Below, in pieces: positions 62,393 through 64,000 of a DNA stretch of 64,000 nt. The position numbers and the translations under genes are program-made. The notes under the pieces were generated by a model, which searched no databases, was not told the origin of the DNA, and saw only the letters and a program-made list of their open reading frames with translations. Numbering within the stretch: position 1 is the stretch's first letter; each line of letters begins with the position of its first letter. Source of the stretch: Pseudoalteromonas rubra (GTDB lineage: Bacteria > Pseudomonadota > Gammaproteobacteria > Enterobacterales > Alteromonadaceae); assembly GCF_005887115.1 (NCBI RefSeq), contig NZ_PNCJ01000034.1:83359-147358 (forward strand). Direction: 5' to 3'.

Positions 62393-62663
62393 TATACACC
62401 GCGCGTTTTTCCTTATTTTTCCTTATATAGACGAGTCGTATGTCATCCCGGACGCTTGCGAGCCGGGATCTACCTTAGCACTACTCAAGTTGTGTTTCGT
62501 TATAGCCACGACTAATCTGGCCGTATAGGTGTTGCCTGACAAATGAATATCGCGGTGAGGCGACTCTGCCAATGCAATATGCAAGGGGGAGTAAGTCATG
62601 CTATGTCGAAATCACAACACCTTGCCAAATAGGCAAATAGTGGGTCTAATAATACGCATGAAT
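62393..62663. repeat. Direct repeat, left copy
   Basis: About 270 bases, repeated at 63073-63320 in the same orientation with a 680-base period at the left ends. Similarity begins at TATACACCGCGCG. The best core is 62489-62655 against 63145-63310, with about 14 differences counted by eye (near 91 percent). This copy contains an extra REP-like hairpin at 62445-62469 that the other lacks. It encodes no protein I can support. It ends upstream of the small secreted-protein gene. Confidence 0.85.
62445..62469. repeat. REP-like palindrome inside the left repeat
   Basis: ATCCCGG-A-CGC-TT-GCG-AG-CCGGGAT, a two-part hairpin resembling the GTCATCCCGG-type palindromes scattered in many proteobacterial genomes. 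It is absent from the right copy of the surrounding repeat. Confidence 0.55.
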
Positions 62664-62710
62664 ACTCAAGCGTTATGTTTACAAAGCATCCCTCAATCAC
62701 GGAGTTACCA

Positions 62711-63028
62711 ATGAAAACAATACTATATTTTTCAATCATGACCTTAGTTTCTCTACCTGCATTAGCTGCTAGAACAGATTGTCCCGCAGCCAAGGTTCTT
62801 AGTATTCAAATTGAAGGGCAGAAAGTAATGTATCAACAAGAAGGAGCCAGTTGGAGAACTCTGGGATTTCTGAATAAAGATGACGGTACGAAAGAAAGGT
62901 ATAGTGCATTACTCACGGCGCAAGCAACCGGAAAAAAAGTTATGATAGGTTATTCCGTTGATAATTATGATTGTTCAGCCGCTAATTATGGGACAGCAGC
63001 CCATGTGCTAAGGACCTATAATCAATAA
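62711..63028 (+). CDS. Small secreted two-cysteine protein between two direct repeats
   Basis: 105 residues from ATG 62711 with GGAG upstream. Signal peptide MKTILYFSIMTLVSLPALA (19 residues), mature part about 86 residues with two Cys (24 and 88), likely bridged. Strands such as VLSIQIEGQKVMYQQEG and KKVMIGYSVDNYDC flank a central helix (YSALLTAQATG). The strand-helix-strand layout reminds me of small OB-fold toxin-binding subunits (SubB/PltB-like), but the similarity is too weak to assign. It lies alone between the two repeat copies. Function unknown. Confidence 0.7.
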   Translation: MKTILYFSIMTLVSLPALAARTDCPAAKVLSIQIEGQKVMYQQEGASWRTLGFLNKDDGTKERYSALLTAQATGKKVMIGYSVDNYDCSAANYGTAAHVLRTYNQ

Positions 63029-63072
63029 GTGAATGTAACACATTGCTTAGTCTGACATAAAAAGTTGCGTTG

Positions 63073-63320
63073 TATACACCGCGCGGTTGTTCCTCATATA
63101 GACGAGCCGCATCGTCAGTCCGCCATCTACCTTATTACCACACCGTTGTGTTTTGTTATAGCCACTACTAATCTGACCGTGTAAGTGTTGCCTGTAAAAT
63201 GAATATCGCGTCGAGGCGACTCTGCCAATGCAAGATGCAAGGGGGAGTAAGTCATGCTGTGTTGAAATCACAGCACCTTGCCAAATAGGAAAAAGTGGGT
63301 CTAATAATACATATAAATAA
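63073..63320. repeat. Direct repeat, right copy
   Basis: Second copy of the 62393-62663 repeat, same orientation, about 248 bases. It begins 45 bases after the stop of the small secreted-protein gene. It lacks the REP-like hairpin of the left copy. The end aligns through GTGGGTCTAATAATAC. A decayed IS10-like transposase gene lies about 130 bases further on. Confidence 0.85.
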
Positions 63321-63449
63321 CGTTGCTCGGACAGGGAATGCGTCACGTTGTAACGGTTTAAATCACAAACGGTTCAAAACAGAAGTGACTCATCAAAAGC
63401 AAATCTCCATAGCATAAACCACACTAGTCTGATACAGCGTGCAGGAACG

Positions 63450-64000
63450 GCCCTGTGCAACTAGCGATAACGTCCACGGGGAGTGGCTGATGGATAAAGT
63501 GCCTGATTTACATACCAATCTTCGCTGTTCTTATGCTGATAAGTGACTTTGCCACGCACCCGTCCCAGCCAGAACCAATCTTTTTTTATCGACCTGTCGA
63601 AACCAGGTGTTTCGTTAATCAGCATCGGTCACGATGAGTGGAATACATTTATCAGGCAGGCTCTCTATGGAAGGGTAATGGCAAGTTCATTAAGAAAAAA
63701 TTGATGGGACTTAGGAGAATTGTATTGAGCAAAGGTAAAAGTGCGGTCATACACTATCATTTAGCGTCCCTGAATGCTGACGGAAGCACGCAAAGTCATC
63801 AACCGCAGTATCGGCCCAGTCGACTAGCAAGATAGGCATGGGATCAGCACCACAGATCAGGCGCGCATGAAAGCGGTAAATAGCAAGTCGGTCGTTATAC
63901 ATCAGGGTTGCCAAGCAGTCGGTCCATACGTTTAATGTTGTGTTTTGCAGCGACAGGGCCCTTCCTATTTCGGCCCGGTTTTGTAATTGAGAGTTGATTG
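63450..64000 (-). pseudogene. Decayed IS4-family (IS10-like) transposase, 5' part beyond the window
   Basis: Translating the minus strand in shifting frames gives pieces in the order of the IS10/Tn10 transposase. KHNIKRMDRLLGN is near 63908-63946. After a frameshift come YNDRLAIYRFHARLICGAD and PMPILLVDWADT, then LRASVSIQGR near 63763-63795 ending at a stop, and YNSPKSHQFFLNELAITLP. IVTDAD is followed by another stop, and after a frameshift in an A-run comes DWFWLGRVRGK near 63548-63580. At least three frameshifts and two or more stops make it nonfunctional. The C-terminal third is missing or unrecognisable before 63450. The N-terminus lies past base 64000, and I could not find terminal repeats. 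Confidence 0.85.

Noticed and set aside
62393..63320. Integron cassette with attC sites
   Set aside because: The repeats are about 250 bases, lack the R-box GTTRRRY and matching ends, and there is no integrase nearby.
62596..63346. Minus-strand frames of 65 and 99 residues within the two repeat copies
   Set aside because: The frames share only the short stretch VLLDPLF and then diverge in frame, so the repeat is not under coding constraint.
63638..63835. 65-residue plus-strand frame
   Set aside because: It is antisense to the decayed IS10-like transposase and has no independent support.
1..64000. CRISPR array, tRNA or rRNA genes, prophage
   Set aside because: No regularly spaced short repeats, no tRNA T-arm with matching acceptor stem and no phage structural genes were seen by eye.

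Overview
The window is a chromosomal segment of a marine gammaproteobacterium of the order Alteromonadales, most likely Pseudoalteromonas. That assignment is inference. It rests on the complete ccmABCDEFGHI operon, the map / rpsB-tsf-pyrH-frr / uppS-cdsA-dxr-rseP-bamA-skp-lpxD-fabZ-lpxA / lpxB-rnhB-dnaE-accA-tilS order, and accessory genes usual in that group (copper TonB receptor, EAL-HDOD protein, membrane-anchored AraC regulator, DUF3014 protein). No genome comparison could be run.

Layout. 1-1808: 3'-truncated secondary-metabolite-type amidohydrolase (minus). 1933-4509: long FliK-like protein (minus), divergent from 4614-12346, the cytochrome c maturation operon, with mlaA directly behind it. 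12590-18181: DUF3784-like membrane protein, copper-type TonB receptor, EAL-HDOD signalling protein and the PutP proline/Na+ symporter. 18543-27468 is the accessory block: a tiny double-glycine peptide gene with two unknown membrane-protein genes, a LysR/azoreductase pair, two divergent XRE regulators, a heme-binding-family protein, and an AraC regulator followed by a small ORF and a TonB receptor. 27521-30978: glnD-dapD (minus). 31138-31299: a MITE-like repeat beside map. 32412-53068: the conserved translation, isoprenoid, envelope-biogenesis and replication block. 53043-57684: small membrane protein, diguanylate cyclase, KefB-type antiporter and patatin. 58268-59431: DUF3014 protein and the SRP RNA gene with its promoter. 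59830-64000: a second accessory end with an iron-regulated(?) secreted protein, a secreted sphingomyelinase, a small secreted two-cysteine protein bracketed by a duplicated noncoding repeat, and a decayed IS10-like transposase.

How the genes work together. CcmA-I make holo-cytochromes c in the periplasm. RseP, BamA, Skp, LpxD/A/B, FabZ and MlaA build and maintain the outer membrane, and UppS, CdsA and Dxr feed it with lipid carrier, phospholipid precursor and isoprenoids. RpsB, Tsf, PyrH and Frr serve translation and UMP supply. GlnD senses nitrogen and DapD makes lysine/peptidoglycan precursor.

The least explained pieces are the double-glycine peptide cluster (18543-19627), the repeat-bracketed secreted protein (62393-63320), and the secreted unknown protein behind a good Fur-box match (59830-60765). 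No tRNA, rRNA, CRISPR array or intact insertion sequence was seen. All coordinates, motifs and hairpins come from reading the sequence by eye.
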